Below, piece after piece: positions 32,550 to 42,289 of a DNA stretch of 64,000 nucleotides. Every line of letters starts with the position of its first letter. The stretch's first letter is position 1. Where the stretch lies: positions 1 through 64,000 of the forward strand of contig DATAJS010000029.1 in the NCBI GenBank assembly GCA_036262035.1, given 5' to 3'. The notes under the pieces are model-generated. The model searched no databases. It had not been told where the DNA came from and saw only the letters and a list, made by a program, of their open reading frames with translations. The stretch comes from Burkholderiales bacterium. Lineage in GTDB: Bacteria > Pseudomonadota > Gammaproteobacteria > Burkholderiales > SG8-41. The translations under genes were made by a program, and so were the position numbers.

Positions 32550-33356
32550 ATGAAACCTCACGAAAACCTCGACCCGCTGGTCATCGCGGGCAAGCCCTAT
32601 GCGTCGCGCCTCCTCGTCGGCACCGGCAAGTACAAGGACTTCGCCGAGACGCGGGCCGCGGTCGAAGCGAGCGGCGCGCAGATCGTCACCGTCGCGATCC
32701 GTCGCACCAACATCGGCCAGAACCCGAACGAGCCGAGCCTGCTCGACGCCCTGCCGCCCTCGCAGTTCACGATGCTCCCGAACACCGCCGGCTGCTACAG
32801 CGCCGACGACGCGGTGCGCACGCTGCGCCTCGCACGCGAGCTGCTCGACGGCCACGACCTCGTCAAGCTCGAGGTGCTCGGCGATCCGAAGACGCTGTAC
32901 CCCAACGTCGTCGAGACGATCGCCGCGGCGAAGACGCTCGTCGCCGACGGCTTCAAGGTGATGGTGTACACCTCCGACGATCCGATCATCGCCAGGCAGC
33001 TCGAAGAGATCGGCTGTGTCGCGGTGATGCCGCTCGCCTCGCTCATCGGCTCGGGCATGGGCATCCTGAACCCCTGGAACCTCCAGATCATCATCGAGAA
33101 CGCTCGCGTGCCGGTCATCGTCGACGCAGGCGTGGGCACGGCGTCCGACGCGGCGATCGCGATGGAGCTCGGCTGCGACGCGGTGCTGATGAACACCGCC
33201 ATCGCCACCGCGAAGAATCCGGTGCTGATGGGCTCGGCGATGAAGAAAGCGGTCGAAGCCGGCCGCGAAGCGTTCCTCGCGGGACGGATGCCGAAGAAGC
33301 TCTATGCCTCGTCGCCGAGCTCCCCGACCACCGGGATGATCGCGCCCAAAGCTTGA
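32550..33356 (+). CDS. thiG: Thiazole synthase ThiG
   Basis: 268 aa TIM-barrel enzyme from ATG 32550. [23 protein letters not shown] (active-site Lys), and [12 protein letters not shown] match ThiG. It joins deoxyxylulose phosphate, dehydroglycine and ThiS-borne sulfur into the thiazole of thiamine. Its stop overlaps the TTG start of trmB. Confidence 0.95.
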   Translation: MKPHENLDPLVIAGKPYASRLLVGTGKYKDFAETRAAVEASGAQIVTVAIRRTNIGQNPNEPSLLDALPPSQFTMLPNTAGCYSADDAVRTLRLARELLDGHDLVKLEVLGDPKTLYPNVVETIAAAKTLVADGFKVMVYTSDDPIIARQLEEIGCVAVMPLASLIGSGMGILNPWNLQIIIENARVPVIVDAGVGTASDAAIAMELGCDAVLMNTAIATAKNPVLMGSAMKKAVEAGREAFLAGRMPKKLYASSPSSPTTGMIAPKA

Positions 33357-34033
33357 CCGACGAGCAGCACCGACACATCCGCAGCTACGTGCTGCGCCAG
33401 GGGCGCGTGTCGAACGCGCAGCGGCGCGCGCACGACACGCTGCTGCCGCGCTACGGCATCGAGTACTCCGAGTCGCCGCTCGACTTCGAGCGCGCGTTCG
33501 GACGCACGGCGCCGCGCGTGCTCGAGATCGGCTTTGGCATGGGCGAGACCACCGCGACCATCGCCGCGGCGCATCCCGAGACCGATTACCTCGCGCTCGA
33601 AGTGCACACGCCGGGCGTCGGCAGCCTGTTGAAGCTCATCGAAGAGTACTCACTCGCCAACGTGCGCATCATCCAGCACGACGCGGTCGAGGTGCTCGGT
33701 CGCATGATCCCCGACGCAAGCCTCGACGGCGCGCACATCTTCTTTCCCGACCCGTGGCCGAAGAAGCGCCATCACAAGCGCCGGCTCATCCAGCCGCCGC
33801 TCGTCGCGCTGCTCGCCTCGAAGCTCAAGCCCGGCGGCTACGTGCACGCCGCGACCGACTGGCAGGAGTACGCGGAGCAGATCCTCGAAGTGTTCGAGAA
33901 AGAGCCGCTGCTTACGAACACCGCCGAAGAGTACGCGCCGCGTCCCGAGTACCGGCCGCTCACCAAGTTCGAGCAGCGGGGATTGAAGCTCGGGCACGGG
34001 GTATGGGATGTCGTCTTTCGACGTAAACCGTAG
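33353..34033 (+). CDS. trmB: tRNA (guanine-N7)-methyltransferase TrmB
   Basis: 226 aa from a TTG start overlapping thiG. It has R-S-Y-V-L-R-Q-G-R near the N-terminus, the SAM motif L-E-I-G-F-G-M-G, and the TrmB signature [14 protein letters not shown]. It methylates G46 of tRNAs. The thiG-trmB pair is a common neighbourhood in betaproteobacteria. Confidence 0.95.
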   Translation: MTDEQHRHIRSYVLRQGRVSNAQRRAHDTLLPRYGIEYSESPLDFERAFGRTAPRVLEIGFGMGETTATIAAAHPETDYLALEVHTPGVGSLLKLIEEYSLANVRIIQHDAVEVLGRMIPDASLDGAHIFFPDPWPKKRHHKRRLIQPPLVALLASKLKPGGYVHAATDWQEYAEQILEVFEKEPLLTNTAEEYAPRPEYRPLTKFEQRGLKLGHGVWDVVFRRKP

Positions 34034-34086
34034 GGTGCGCGCGAGCGCACCGCGCCTTTAGCGGTGCGTTAGCACGCACCCTACGA
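34031..34086. terminator. GTAGGGTGCG hairpin between convergent genes
   Basis: GTAGGGTGCG and CGCACCCTAC are inverted around inner complementary GCGC/CGGTGCG segments. It lies between trmB and the convergent Bug gene and could end transcription from both sides. Similar units are seen in other genomes as repeated intergenic elements. Confidence 0.55.
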
Positions 34087-34100
34087 CAAACACCATCGCA

Positions 34101-35072
34101 TCAGTCGATGCGGATGTTGGCTTCCTTGATCAGCTTGCCCCATCGCGCGCGTTCGGTATCCATGTAGTTCCCGAACGCCTCGGGCGTGCTCCACACGGTC
34201 TCGATGCCGAGCTCGCCCATCTTGTCCTTCACGTCCTGGCGCGCGAGCACGACCTTCAGATCGTTGCCGACTTTTTCGACGATGGGGCGCTGAACACCGG
34301 TCGGAAACAGGATGCCCCACCAGTTCGACGCGGAGAATCCCTTGACGCCTTCTTCCGCGAGCGTCGGGAGCTGCGGCGTGAACGGCGTGCGCTGCTCGCT
34401 CGTCACCGCGAGCGCGCGCAGCTTGCCGTGCTTGATGTTCGCCATCACCGGCTGCGCGTCGGAGAACATCATCGGGATGTGACCGCCCATGAGGTCGGCG
34501 ATGGACTGCACGCCGCCCTTGTAGGCGACCGCTTCGATCTTCACGTTGGTGATGCGCTTGAACATCTCGCCGGCGAGGTGCGACATGCTGCCCGGCCCGC
34601 TCGTGGCGTAGACGAGCTCGTTCGGGCGCGTGCGGCACAGCGTGATCAGCTCCTTGACGTTCTTCACCGGCATCGCGATCGGCACGACGAGGATGTTGGC
34701 CGCGCGCGTGATCTGCGACACCGCAATGAAGTCCTTGCGCGCGTCGTAGTTGACCTTCTGCAGCAGCGGGTTCGCCACCACCGGGCCGAAGTTGCCGAGG
34801 AGGAAGGTGTAGCCGTCGGGCGGCTGCTTCGCCGCGTACTCCATGCCGATCGCGCCCGCGGCGCCGGGACGCGAGTCGACGATGACCTGCTGGCCCCACA
34901 TCTCGGTGAGCGGCGCCCCGATGATGCGCGCCATCGCGTCGGAGCTTCCGCCCGCGGGATACGTGACGATGAACCTGACGGTCTTGACGGGGTACTGCTG
35001 AGCCTGCGCTACGCCGGCGGCCAAAGCCGCCGCGGCCGCCGCAAGGGCGAGCCCGTGTGATGCACGCTTCAC
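34101..35072 (-). CDS. Bug-family solute-binding protein
   Basis: 323 aa from GTG 35072 with GGAGGAGG just upstream. Signal peptide to Q-A-Q-Q, then Y-P-V-K-T-V-R-F-I-V, Y-P-A-G-G-S-S-D, R-P-G-A-A-G-A-I-G and P-D-G-Y-T-F-L-L. Second of five such genes in the window. Ligand unknown. Confidence 0.87.
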   Translation of the reverse strand: MKRASHGLALAAAAAALAAGVAQAQQYPVKTVRFIVTYPAGGSSDAMARIIGAPLTEMWGQQVIVDSRPGAAGAIGMEYAAKQPPDGYTFLLGNFGPVVANPLLQKVNYDARKDFIAVSQITRAANILVVPIAMPVKNVKELITLCRTRPNELVYATSGPGSMSHLAGEMFKRITNVKIEAVAYKGGVQSIADLMGGHIPMMFSDAQPVMANIKHGKLRALAVTSEQRTPFTPQLPTLAEEGVKGFSASNWWGILFPTGVQRPIVEKVGNDLKVVLARQDVKDKMGELGIETVWSTPEAFGNYMDTERARWGKLIKEANIRID

Positions 35073-35182
35073 TGTGTCCTCCTCCTCCGAAGGTGGGCGC
35101 CGCGTCTCACCGCTGTAGCGCGGCTCGAAGCATTCTATGCGTACAGCCGTAGGTGCGTCAGCCAGCAGGCGTAACGCACCGA

Positions 35183-36370
35183 TCAAGCCGGCAGGAAGAT
35201 CTGGAGAAGGTCGTTGAGGAATCGCCGGCCGAGCTCGGTCGGGGCGATGTGCCGATGGTCGCGCTCGATCAGGCCGCGGCGCTCGGCTTCATCGAGCTTC
35301 GGGAGTACGGGCGTGAGCGGCATTCCCGTACGCTCTTCGAACAGCGATACCGCGAAACCCTGGTTCAGCCGCAGGGCGTTCATCATGAACTCGAACGCGA
35401 TGTCGTCCGCTGCGACCGGCGTGTCGGTCTGCAGCGCCGATCCTTCCAGCGCGCGGTCCATGTATTCGCGCGGCTGGCGATAGCGCGCCTGGCGCACGAT
35501 GCGATCCGGGAACGACAGCTTGCTGTGCGCGCCGGCGCCGATGCCGAGGTAATCGCCGAAGGTCCAGTAGTTGAGATTGTGCCGAGAGCGCAGGCCGGGC
35601 TTGGCATACGCCGACGTCTCGTAGTGCTCGTAGCCCGCCTCGCGCAGGGCGGACGCGGCCGAGTCCTGCATCGCCGCCGCGGTGTCGTCATCCGGTACCG
35701 AAGGCGGGTAGCGATGGAAGTAGGTATTGGGCTCTATCGTCAGGTGATAGAGCGACAGATGCGGCGGCGCGCAGGCGATCGCGGTCGCCAGGTCTGCGCG
35801 CGCTTCGTCCGGCGTCTGTCCGGGCAGCGCGTACATGAGGTCGAGGTTGAAGTTGTCGAACGTCTCGCGCGCGTGTCCGATCGCGGCGTGCGCCTGCTCG
35901 CCGTCGTGAATGCGGCCCAGCGCCTCGAGATGCCGCGGATTGAAGCTCTGGATGCCGATCGACAGCCGGTTCACGCCGGCGCGGCGAAAGCCCGCGAACC
36001 TCTCCGCTTCGAACGTTCCGGGATTCGCTTCGAGGGTGATCTCGGCGTCGACCGCGAGCGGCACCCTCGCGCGCACCGCCGAAAGGATCGCGTCGATCGC
36101 TTCGGCCGACAGGAGGCTCGGCGTGCCGCCGCCGAAGAAGATCGTGTAGAAGCGCCGTCCCCACACGAGCGGCAATGCGGCGTCGAGATCGGCGGTGAGC
36201 GCCGCGACGTAGCGCTCCTCGGGCACGCCGCCGCGCGCTTCGTGCGAGTTGAAGTCGCAATAGGGACACTTGCGCACGCACCACGGCACGTGGATGTACA
36301 GCGAGAGAGGCGGCAGCGCCTTGAAGCGCGGACCGCGGGCGACCGCCAGGCCCTGTACCTGCGCGCTCAC
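35183..36370 (-). CDS. hemW: Radical SAM haem chaperone HemW
   Basis: 395 aa from GTG 36370. L-Y-I-H-V-P-W-C-V-R-K-C-P-Y-C-D-F has the C-x3-C-x2-C cluster motif. G-G-G-T-P-S-L-L, I-E-P-N-T-Y-F and G-A-G-A-H-S-K are typical of HemW, not HemN. It delivers haem to respiratory enzymes. It begins 4 bp after rdgB ends, and the pair is conserved. Confidence 0.93.
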   Translation of the reverse strand: MSAQVQGLAVARGPRFKALPPLSLYIHVPWCVRKCPYCDFNSHEARGGVPEERYVAALTADLDAALPLVWGRRFYTIFFGGGTPSLLSAEAIDAILSAVRARVPLAVDAEITLEANPGTFEAERFAGFRRAGVNRLSIGIQSFNPRHLEALGRIHDGEQAHAAIGHARETFDNFNLDLMYALPGQTPDEARADLATAIACAPPHLSLYHLTIEPNTYFHRYPPSVPDDDTAAAMQDSAASALREAGYEHYETSAYAKPGLRSRHNLNYWTFGDYLGIGAGAHSKLSFPDRIVRQARYRQPREYMDRALEGSALQTDTPVAADDIAFEFMMNALRLNQGFAVSLFEERTGMPLTPVLPKLDEAERRGLIERDHRHIAPTELGRRFLNDLLQIFLPA

Positions 36371-36374
36371 ATCC

Positions 36375-37004
36375 TCATATCCAGTTGGGCAGCTCGATCA
36401 GGCGCGCCATGAGCTCGCGCAGCGCCTGCCCGCGATGGCTCACCGCGTTCTTCTCGTCCGGCGTGAGCTCCGCTGCCGTGCGGCCATAGGCGGGAACGCG
36501 GAAGTACGGGTCGTAGCCGAAACCGTTGGAGCCGCGAGGCTCGCGCACGACCTCGCCGTGCCAGCGCCCTTCGGCGATGAGCGGCTCGGGATCGTCGGCA
36601 TGACGCACGAGCACGATCACGCAGTAGTAGTGCGCGCGGCGATCGGCCTTGTCCGCAAGCGCCTGCAGGAGCTGGGCGTTGTTGCGCGCGTCCTGCGCGT
36701 CGCGCTCGTGCGACTCGCCCGGCCGCGGCTCGCCCGCGTAGCGCGCCGAATGCACGCCGGGCTCGCCGCCGAGCGCCGCGACGCAGATCCCCGAGTCGTC
36801 GGCGAACGCCGGCAAGCGCGCGATGCGGCTCGCGTGGCGCGCCTTGACCAGCGCGTTCTCGACGAACGTCTCGTGCGGCTCTTCGGCATCGGGTATCCCG
36901 AGCTCGCCCTGCGGCACGATCTCGTAGCCGATCGGCGAGAGCATCTCGCGGAACTCGCGCAGCTTGCCGGCGTTACTGGTCGCAATTACGAGGGTTTTCA
37001 TCAC
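36375..37004 (-). CDS. rdgB: dITP/XTP pyrophosphatase RdgB
   Basis: 209 aa. A-T-S-N-A-G-K-L-R-E-F, the catalytic A-D-D-S-G, N-G-F-G-Y-D-P-Y-F and base-reading V-S-H-R motifs are all intact. It removes inosine and xanthosine triphosphates from the nucleotide pool. It serves as an internal control for the island HAM1-like protein, whose matching positions are changed. Confidence 0.95.
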   Translation of the reverse strand: MMKTLVIATSNAGKLREFREMLSPIGYEIVPQGELGIPDAEEPHETFVENALVKARHASRIARLPAFADDSGICVAALGGEPGVHSARYAGEPRPGESHERDAQDARNNAQLLQALADKADRRAHYYCVIVLVRHADDPEPLIAEGRWHGEVVREPRGSNGFGYDPYFRVPAYGRTAAELTPDEKNAVSHRGQALRELMARLIELPNWI

Positions 37005-37012
37005 ATCAAAGC

Positions 37013-37177
37013 GTTAACACGAAGGACACGGAGGTTCACGGAGGGCACGGAGGAATAACAAGGCGCGCGGAATTGTCAGATAGCAGACTCGGTTAGCAGC
37101 CGGGCGTCGCTTGTGGTCATTGCCGCCCGTCTCGCTTCCCTCCGTGTCCTCCGTGTTTCTCCGTGCCCTCCGTGTTG
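37013..37177. repeat. ACACGGAGG-type repeat arms
   Basis: Short tandem units of GGACACGGAGG/GGGCACGGAGG (37013-37055) are mirrored by CCGTGTCCTCCGTG units (37135-37177) on the other strand, giving long imperfect inverted arms around about 80 bp. The element fills the rdgB-rph gap. Confidence 0.65.
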
Positions 37178-37183
37178 ATGCTT

Positions 37184-37900
37184 TTAGCGCGCCAAGGCAT
37201 CGTGCTGCGCGGCGACGAGCTCGCGGATGCCTTTATCCGCGAGCGCCATCATCGCGTTCATCTGCTCGCGCGTGAACGGCTCGCCTTCGGCCGTGCCCTG
37301 GACCTCGACGAGCCCGCCGCTGCCGGTCATCACCACGTTCATGTCGGTGCCGCACGCGGAGTCTTCGGCGTAATCGAGGTCGAGCACCGGCACGCCGTTA
37401 TAGACGCCGACCGACACCGCGGCGATCGAATCGCGCACCGGTGACGCGCCGATGAGCTTGTTCTTCAGCAGGACACCGATCGCGTCCTGCAGCGCCACGA
37501 AAGCGCCGGTGATCGACGCGGTGCGCGTGCCGCCGTCGGCCTGGATGACGTCGCAGTCGAGGTGGATGGTGCGCGGCCCGAGGTGGTTGAGGTCGACAAC
37601 CGCCCGCATCGAGCGTCCGATGAGCCGCTGGATCTCCTGGGTGCGTCCCGACTGCTTGCCGCGCGCGGCCTCGCGGTCGGTGCGCGTGTTCGTCGAGCGC
37701 GGCAGCATGCCGTATTCGGCGGTGACCCAGCCTTTGGCGGTGCCCTTCAGGTGCGGAGGTTGGCGTTCGAGCACGCTCGCGGTGCACAGCACCCGGGTGT
37801 CGCCGAACTCCACGAGCACCGAGCCTTCGGCGTGCCGCGTAAAGCCCCGCGTGATCCTGACGGGTCTCATCTGATCGGGCAGGCGTGCGCTGGGTCGCAT
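37184..37900 (-). CDS. rph: Ribonuclease PH
   Basis: 238 aa. [38 protein letters not shown] and [10 protein letters not shown] are hallmark RNase PH segments. It trims tRNA 3' ends phosphorolytically. It is divergent from yicC across about 115 bp. Confidence 0.96.
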   Translation of the reverse strand: MRPSARLPDQMRPVRITRGFTRHAEGSVLVEFGDTRVLCTASVLERQPPHLKGTAKGWVTAEYGMLPRSTNTRTDREAARGKQSGRTQEIQRLIGRSMRAVVDLNHLGPRTIHLDCDVIQADGGTRTASITGAFVALQDAIGVLLKNKLIGASPVRDSIAAVSVGVYNGVPVLDLDYAEDSACGTDMNVVMTGSGGLVEVQGTAEGEPFTREQMNAMMALADKGIRELVAAQHDALAR

Positions 37901-38015
37901 GTAACTCCTTGGATATGCTATCTTTCGTGAGGGCCTGTATGGTAGCCGCTTTGCGCGGCCGCCGACAGGCGCCGCCGCCCTTCACCCTTCACCCTTCACG
38001 CATTCACGGCCGCCG

Positions 38016-38879
38016 ATGATCTACAGCATGACCGGCTATGCGGTTGCATCGCGCGAGCTCGAGAACGCGGTGCTCAACCTCGAGCTGCGCAGCGTCAACC
38101 ACCGCTATCTCGACATCCAGTTCAGGCTGCCCGACGAGCTGCGCGCCATCGAATCGACCTTGCGCGAGACGCTCACCGCGCGCCTGAACCGCGGCAAGAT
38201 CGAGTGCCGGATCTCGTACACGCCGATTCCCGGCCGCAAGGGACTCGACGTCGATCACGATCTCCTGACACAGCTCGTCGCGCTGAACGCGCGGGTGCGC
38301 GAAGCGCTGCCCGACGCGCAGAGCCTGTCGGCCGCCGACGTTCTGCGCTGGCCGGGGATGCTCGGCGCCGAAAGCCTCGATATCGACGAGCTGCGCAAAG
38401 TGTGCCTGGCGCTGCTCGACCAGGTGCTGGAAGACTTCACCAACACCCGCGGCCGCGAAGGCGAGAAGCTCAAGGCGATCCTGCTCGAGCGCGCGAAAGC
38501 GGTCGAAGGGCGGCTCGCCGACGTCGCCCCCCGCATGCCGCAGGTGATCGCGGCGTTTCAGGAAAAGCTCGCGACGCGCCTCAAGGAAGCGCTGGCCAAT
38601 GCCGATGAAGATCGTATCCGGCAGGAAGTCGTGCTCTTCGCCAACAAGATCGACGTCGACGAGGAGCTCACGCGCCTGACCACCCATATCGCCGAGCTGC
38701 GCCGCATCCTCGATAAAGGCGGCGCGGTCGGCAAGCGGCTCGATTTCCTGATGCAGGAGCTCAACCGCGAGGCGAACACGCTGGGGTCCAAAGCCGCGGA
38801 CGTGACGGTGACTCAGGTTTCCATGGAGCTCAAGCTGCTCATCGAGCAGATGCGGGAGCAGATCCAGAACATCGAATGA
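38016..38879 (+). CDS. yicC: YicC-family endoribonuclease
   Basis: 287 aa. I-Y-S-M-T-G-Y-A at the start, L-R-S-V-N-H-R-Y-L-D and R-L-D-F-L-M-Q-E-L-N-R-E-A-N-T at the C-terminus are the family signatures. YicC/RNase YicC acts on small RNAs. It overlaps gmk by 4 bp, and the order yicC-gmk-rpoZ-spoT is conserved in proteobacteria. Confidence 0.94.
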   Translation: MIYSMTGYAVASRELENAVLNLELRSVNHRYLDIQFRLPDELRAIESTLRETLTARLNRGKIECRISYTPIPGRKGLDVDHDLLTQLVALNARVREALPDAQSLSAADVLRWPGMLGAESLDIDELRKVCLALLDQVLEDFTNTRGREGEKLKAILLERAKAVEGRLADVAPRMPQVIAAFQEKLATRLKEALANADEDRIRQEVVLFANKIDVDEELTRLTTHIAELRRILDKGGAVGKRLDFLMQELNREANTLGSKAADVTVTQVSMELKLLIEQMREQIQNIE

Positions 38880-39490
38880 TCGGCGCGCTTTATATCGTCA
38901 GTGCGCCTTCGGGCGCCGGCAAGACCAGCCTCGTCTCGAACCTGCTCGGCACCGACCGGTTCGTGAAGAAGTCGGTGTCGTACACGACGCGCGGGATGCG
39001 GCCCGGCGAGGAGAACGGCGTGCACTACCACTTCGTCCCGCCCGAGGAATTCGCGGCGATGAAGGCGCGCGGGGAGTTCCTCGAGCACGCGCTGGTGCAC
39101 GGCAACGAATACGGGACGTCGCGCCGGACGGTCGACCGCGAGTGCGAGGCGGGTTTCGACGTGCTGCTCGAGATCGACTGGCAGGGCGCGGCGGCGGTCC
39201 GCAAGGTCAAATCGGACGTGGTGTCGATCTTCGTGCTGCCGCCCTCGATCCGGACCCTCGAGGAGCGGCTGCGCCGCAGGGCCCAGGACAGCGACGAAAT
39301 CATCGCCCGACGGGTCGCGGCCGCTCGCGGGGAAATCGCGCATGTATTTGAATTCGATTATGTTATTATCAACGACGACTTCGATCGCGCGGCGCAGGAC
39401 CTGATCAGCATCGTCCGCGCGGAACGGCACCGGCTTCCCCGCCAGCGTGCCCGCCACGCCGACCTGATCAGCCGCCTGACCGCTACCTGA
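38876..39490 (+). CDS. gmk: Guanylate kinase
   Basis: 204 aa. P-loop S-A-P-S-G-A-G-K-T-S, S-V-S-Y-T-T-R and N-E-Y-G-T-S for GMP binding, E-I-D-W-Q-G-A in the core. It makes GDP from GMP. Confidence 0.96.
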   Translation: MIGALYIVSAPSGAGKTSLVSNLLGTDRFVKKSVSYTTRGMRPGEENGVHYHFVPPEEFAAMKARGEFLEHALVHGNEYGTSRRTVDRECEAGFDVLLEIDWQGAAAVRKVKSDVVSIFVLPPSIRTLEERLRRRAQDSDEIIARRVAAARGEIAHVFEFDYVIINDDFDRAAQDLISIVRAERHRLPRQRARHADLISRLTAT

Positions 39491-39521
39491 GCGACACCAC
39501 CTGACCTTTTGAGGACTCTCG

Positions 39522-39734
39522 ATGGCCCGCATTACCGTTGACGATTGCCTGAAGAACATCCCGAACCGTTTCGAAATGTCGCTCGCGGCGACCTACCGCG
39601 CGCGCCAGATCACCAACGGCGCCCAGCCGATGATGGAAGCCAACCGCGACAAGCCGACCGTGATCGCGCTGCGCGAGATGGCGGCGGGCAAATACGGCAG
39701 CGAAATCCTCAACAAGGCGCCCACGACGACGTAA
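39522..39734 (+). CDS. rpoZ: RNA polymerase omega subunit
   Basis: 70 aa starting M-A-R-I-T-V-D-D-C, with N-R-F-E-M and A-R-Q-I-T-N-G, all typical of omega. It stabilises RNA polymerase and carries part of a ppGpp site. It is followed 3 bp later by spoT, the ppGpp enzyme. Confidence 0.97.
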   Translation: MARITVDDCLKNIPNRFEMSLAATYRARQITNGAQPMMEANRDKPTVIALREMAAGKYGSEILNKAPTTT

Positions 39735-39737
39735 CGG

Positions 39738-41855
39738 ATGCCCGAAGCTGCCGAGCTGTTCCGTGAATGGTCCGGGTATCTGAAGCCCGAGGACCTCACT
39801 CAGCTCGAATCGGCTTACCACTTCAGCAAGACTGCCCACGAAGGGCAGTTCCGCAACTCCGGCGAGCCGTACATCACCCACCCGCTCGCCGTCGCCGACA
39901 TCCTCGCGCAATGGCACATGGACCCGCAGGCTTTGACTGCGGCGCTCCTGCACGACGTCACCGAGGACACCGAGGTCACCAAGACCGAGATCTCGCGCAA
40001 CTTCGGCAGACCCGTCGCGGAATTGGTCGACGGCGTCTCCAAGCTCGACAAGATCGAGTTCGAGACGCAGGAGAAGGCGCAGGCCGAAAACTTCCGGAAG
40101 ATGCTGCTGGCGATGGCGCGCGACGTGCGCGTCATCCTGATCAAGCTCGCCGACCGGCTGCACAACATGCGCACGCTCGACGCCGTGCCGCCCGAGAAGC
40201 GGCGGCGCGTCGCGCGCGAGACGATCGAGATCTACGCGCCCATCGCCAATCGGCTGGGCCTGAACGCGATCTACCAGGAGCTCGAAGACCTCTCGTTCAA
40301 GCACCTCTATCCCGACCGCCACCGCGTGCTCGCGAAAGCGGTCAAGGCCGCGCGCGGCAACCGCCGCGAGGTGGTGAGCAAGGTCGCCGACGCGCTCAGG
40401 AAGAAGCTCAAGGACAACAAGGTCGACGCCGCGGTGCACGGCCGCGAGAAGCACCTCTATTCGATCTACCGCAAGATGCGCGAGAAGCACCTCACTTTCG
40501 CGCAGGTGCTCGACGTCTTCGCCTTCCGCATCATCGTGAAGGACGTGGCTTCGTGCTATCTCGCCCTCGGCGCGCTGCACTCGCTCTACAAGCCGATACC
40601 GGGCAAGTTCAAGGACTACATCGCGATCCCCAAGGCGAACGGCTACCAGTCGCTGCACACCACGCTCTTCGGTCCTTTCGGCAGCCCGATCGAGATCCAG
40701 ATCCGCACCCAGGAGATGCACAAGATCGCCGAGGCCGGCGTCGCGTCGCACTGGCTCTATCGCAGCTCGGATGCGTCGCTCTCGGAGCTCCAGCAGAAAA
40801 CGCATCAATGGCTGCAAAGCCTGATCGAGATGCAGTCCGAATCGGGCGATTCGGTCGAGTTCCTCGAGCACCTCAAGGTCGATCTCTTCCCCGACGAAGT
40901 CTACGTCTTCACGCCCAAGGGCACGATCATGGCGCTGCCGCGCGGCGCGACCGCGGTCGATTTCGCGTATTCGGTGCACACCGACATCGGCAACCGCTGC
41001 GTCGCGGTGAAGATCAACCAGGAGCTCATGCCGCTGCGGACCGAGCTCAAGAACGGCGACCGCGTGGAGATCATCACCGCGGCGCACGCCAAGCCCAACC
41101 CGCTGTGGCTCAACTTCGTCGTCACCGCCAAGGCGCGCTCGCACATCCGGCACTTCGTGAAGACGCTGCACTTCCAGGAATCGGTGCAGCTTGGTGAGCG
41201 CTTACTCAACCAGGCGCTGCAGAGCTTCAAGTCGACCGTCGCCGAGATCAAGGGTCAGCAGTGGGAGAAGCTGCTGAAGGAATCGAGCGCGAAGTCGCGC
41301 GAGCACCTGCTCTCGGACATCGGCCTCGGCAAGCGGCTGTCGGCGGTCATCGCGCGGCAACTGCTGTCGCTCGGCAGCCTTTCCGCCAGCGAAGCGGCGA
41401 TGCCCGGCACCGTGGTGATCCGCGGCTCCGAAGGCATGGCGGTGCAGTTCGCCAAGTGCTGCAAGCCGATCCCCGGCGATCCGATCATCGGCATCATCAG
41501 CAAAGGCCAGGGCATGGTGATCCACACCCACGACTGCCCGGTCATCGGCAAGAGCCGGCCCGATCCGGACCGGCTGCTCGACGTGCAGTGGGACCAGGAG
41601 ACGAGAAAGTCCTTCGAGGTGTCGATCAAGCTCGTCGTCGCCAACCAGCGCGGCGTGCTCGCCAAGGTCGCGGCGGAAATCTCCAGCGCCGGCTCGAACA
41701 TCCAGAACGTCGCGGTCGACCCCGACGACGGCGGAAGTTACACCACCATGCACTTCACGCTGCAGGTGAGTAATCGCTTGCACCTCGCGCAGATCATGCG
41801 GGCGCTGCGCGGGATACCCGAGGTCATCCGAATCTCCCGCGTGAAGTCCGGCTAA
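39738..41855 (+). CDS. spoT: Bifunctional (p)ppGpp synthetase/hydrolase SpoT
   Basis: 705 aa. The N-terminal HD hydrolase has H-D-V-T-E-D-T near 71. The synthetase has G-K-F-K-D-Y-I-A-I-P-K and G-Y-Q-S-L-H-T-T. TGS (V-Y-V-F-T-P-K-G), a helical/zinc region (K-C-C-K-P-I-P-G-D) and a C-terminal ACT domain follow. The HD motif is intact, so it should both make and degrade ppGpp. SpoT is chosen over RelA from the gmk-rpoZ context. Confidence 0.95.
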   Translation: MPEAAELFREWSGYLKPEDLTQLESAYHFSKTAHEGQFRNSGEPYITHPLAVADILAQWHMDPQALTAALLHDVTEDTEVTKTEISRNFGRPVAELVDGVSKLDKIEFETQEKAQAENFRKMLLAMARDVRVILIKLADRLHNMRTLDAVPPEKRRRVARETIEIYAPIANRLGLNAIYQELEDLSFKHLYPDRHRVLAKAVKAARGNRREVVSKVADALRKKLKDNKVDAAVHGREKHLYSIYRKMREKHLTFAQVLDVFAFRIIVKDVASCYLALGALHSLYKPIPGKFKDYIAIPKANGYQSLHTTLFGPFGSPIEIQIRTQEMHKIAEAGVASHWLYRSSDASLSELQQKTHQWLQSLIEMQSESGDSVEFLEHLKVDLFPDEVYVFTPKGTIMALPRGATAVDFAYSVHTDIGNRCVAVKINQELMPLRTELKNGDRVEIITAAHAKPNPLWLNFVVTAKARSHIRHFVKTLHFQESVQLGERLLNQALQSFKSTVAEIKGQQWEKLLKESSAKSREHLLSDIGLGKRLSAVIARQLLSLGSLSASEAAMPGTVVIRGSEGMAVQFAKCCKPIPGDPIIGIISKGQGMVIHTHDCPVIGKSRPDPDRLLDVQWDQETRKSFEVSIKLVVANQRGVLAKVAAEISSAGSNIQNVAVDPDDGGSYTTMHFTLQVSNRLHLAQIMRALRGIPEVIRISRVKSG

Positions 41856-41857
41856 CG

Positions 41858-41957
41858 CGAGACGTCATTCCCGCGCAGGCGGGAATCCATCTGGTCGTTC
41901 GGAAGCGTTTTGAAAATGGATTCCCGACACCCCCGCTGTCGCGGTTCGGGAATGACG
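41858..41957. repeat. Pair of inverted REP-like units
   Basis: GTCATTCCCGCGCAGGCGGGA and its mirror TGGATTCCCGACA ... TCGGGAATGACG lie head to head between spoT and a convergent small lipoprotein gene. Likely a bidirectional terminator. Confidence 0.7.
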
Positions 41958-41961
41958 AAAC

Positions 41962-42243
41962 CTACCGGCTGCGGCAGGCGCTCGAGCCATCCTGCCAACC
42001 CATCGAATAATCGGTATCGGTCCTGAAGCGCTCGCCGTTGCGCCGCTTCGGCGTCGCGCACGCGTCGGCGTAACCCTGCTTGAAAGCGGAGGAGTAGCCG
42101 GTGAGGTTGTAGCGGGGCGCGGGAGCGCGGGACGTCGTGGTGGGAGCGCTGGTGCCCGTCGTCGTGGCGCTCGGTGCGGGGCTCGCCTTCGGCGGCGAGC
42201 TCGTATTCATCTCGGACAGCGTCTCGCAGCCGGCGAGACACAA
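41962..42243 (-). CDS. Small probable lipoprotein
   Basis: 93 aa when started at TTG 42243. L-A-G-C looks like a lipobox, but the preceding hydrophobic part (A-A-C-A-A-V-L-L-C) lies upstream of any start codon, inside a terminator-like hairpin. The C-terminus is compact with two cysteines: Y-N-L-T-G-Y-S-S-A-F-K-Q-G-Y-A-D-A-C and T-D-Y-S-M-G-W-Q-D-G. The coding call is fair; the start is doubtful. Confidence 0.55.
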   Translation of the reverse strand: MCLAGCETLSEMNTSSPPKASPAPSATTTGTSAPTTTSRAPAPRYNLTGYSSAFKQGYADACATPKRRNGERFRTDTDYSMGWQDGSSACRSR

Positions 42244-42247
42244 CAGA

Positions 42248-42271
42248 ACGGCCGCGCAGGCGGCCGTTCTT
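42248..42271 (-). terminator. Perfect 10-bp hairpin after the ribbon-protein gene
   Basis: GAACGGCCGC and GCGGCCGTTC flank a 4-nt loop, 19 bases beyond the stop of the 102-aa gene. Only a weak T-rich tract follows on the minus strand, with a slightly better one on plus. Confidence 0.55.
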
Positions 42272-42289
42272 GTTTCGAGCGTGCGGCGA

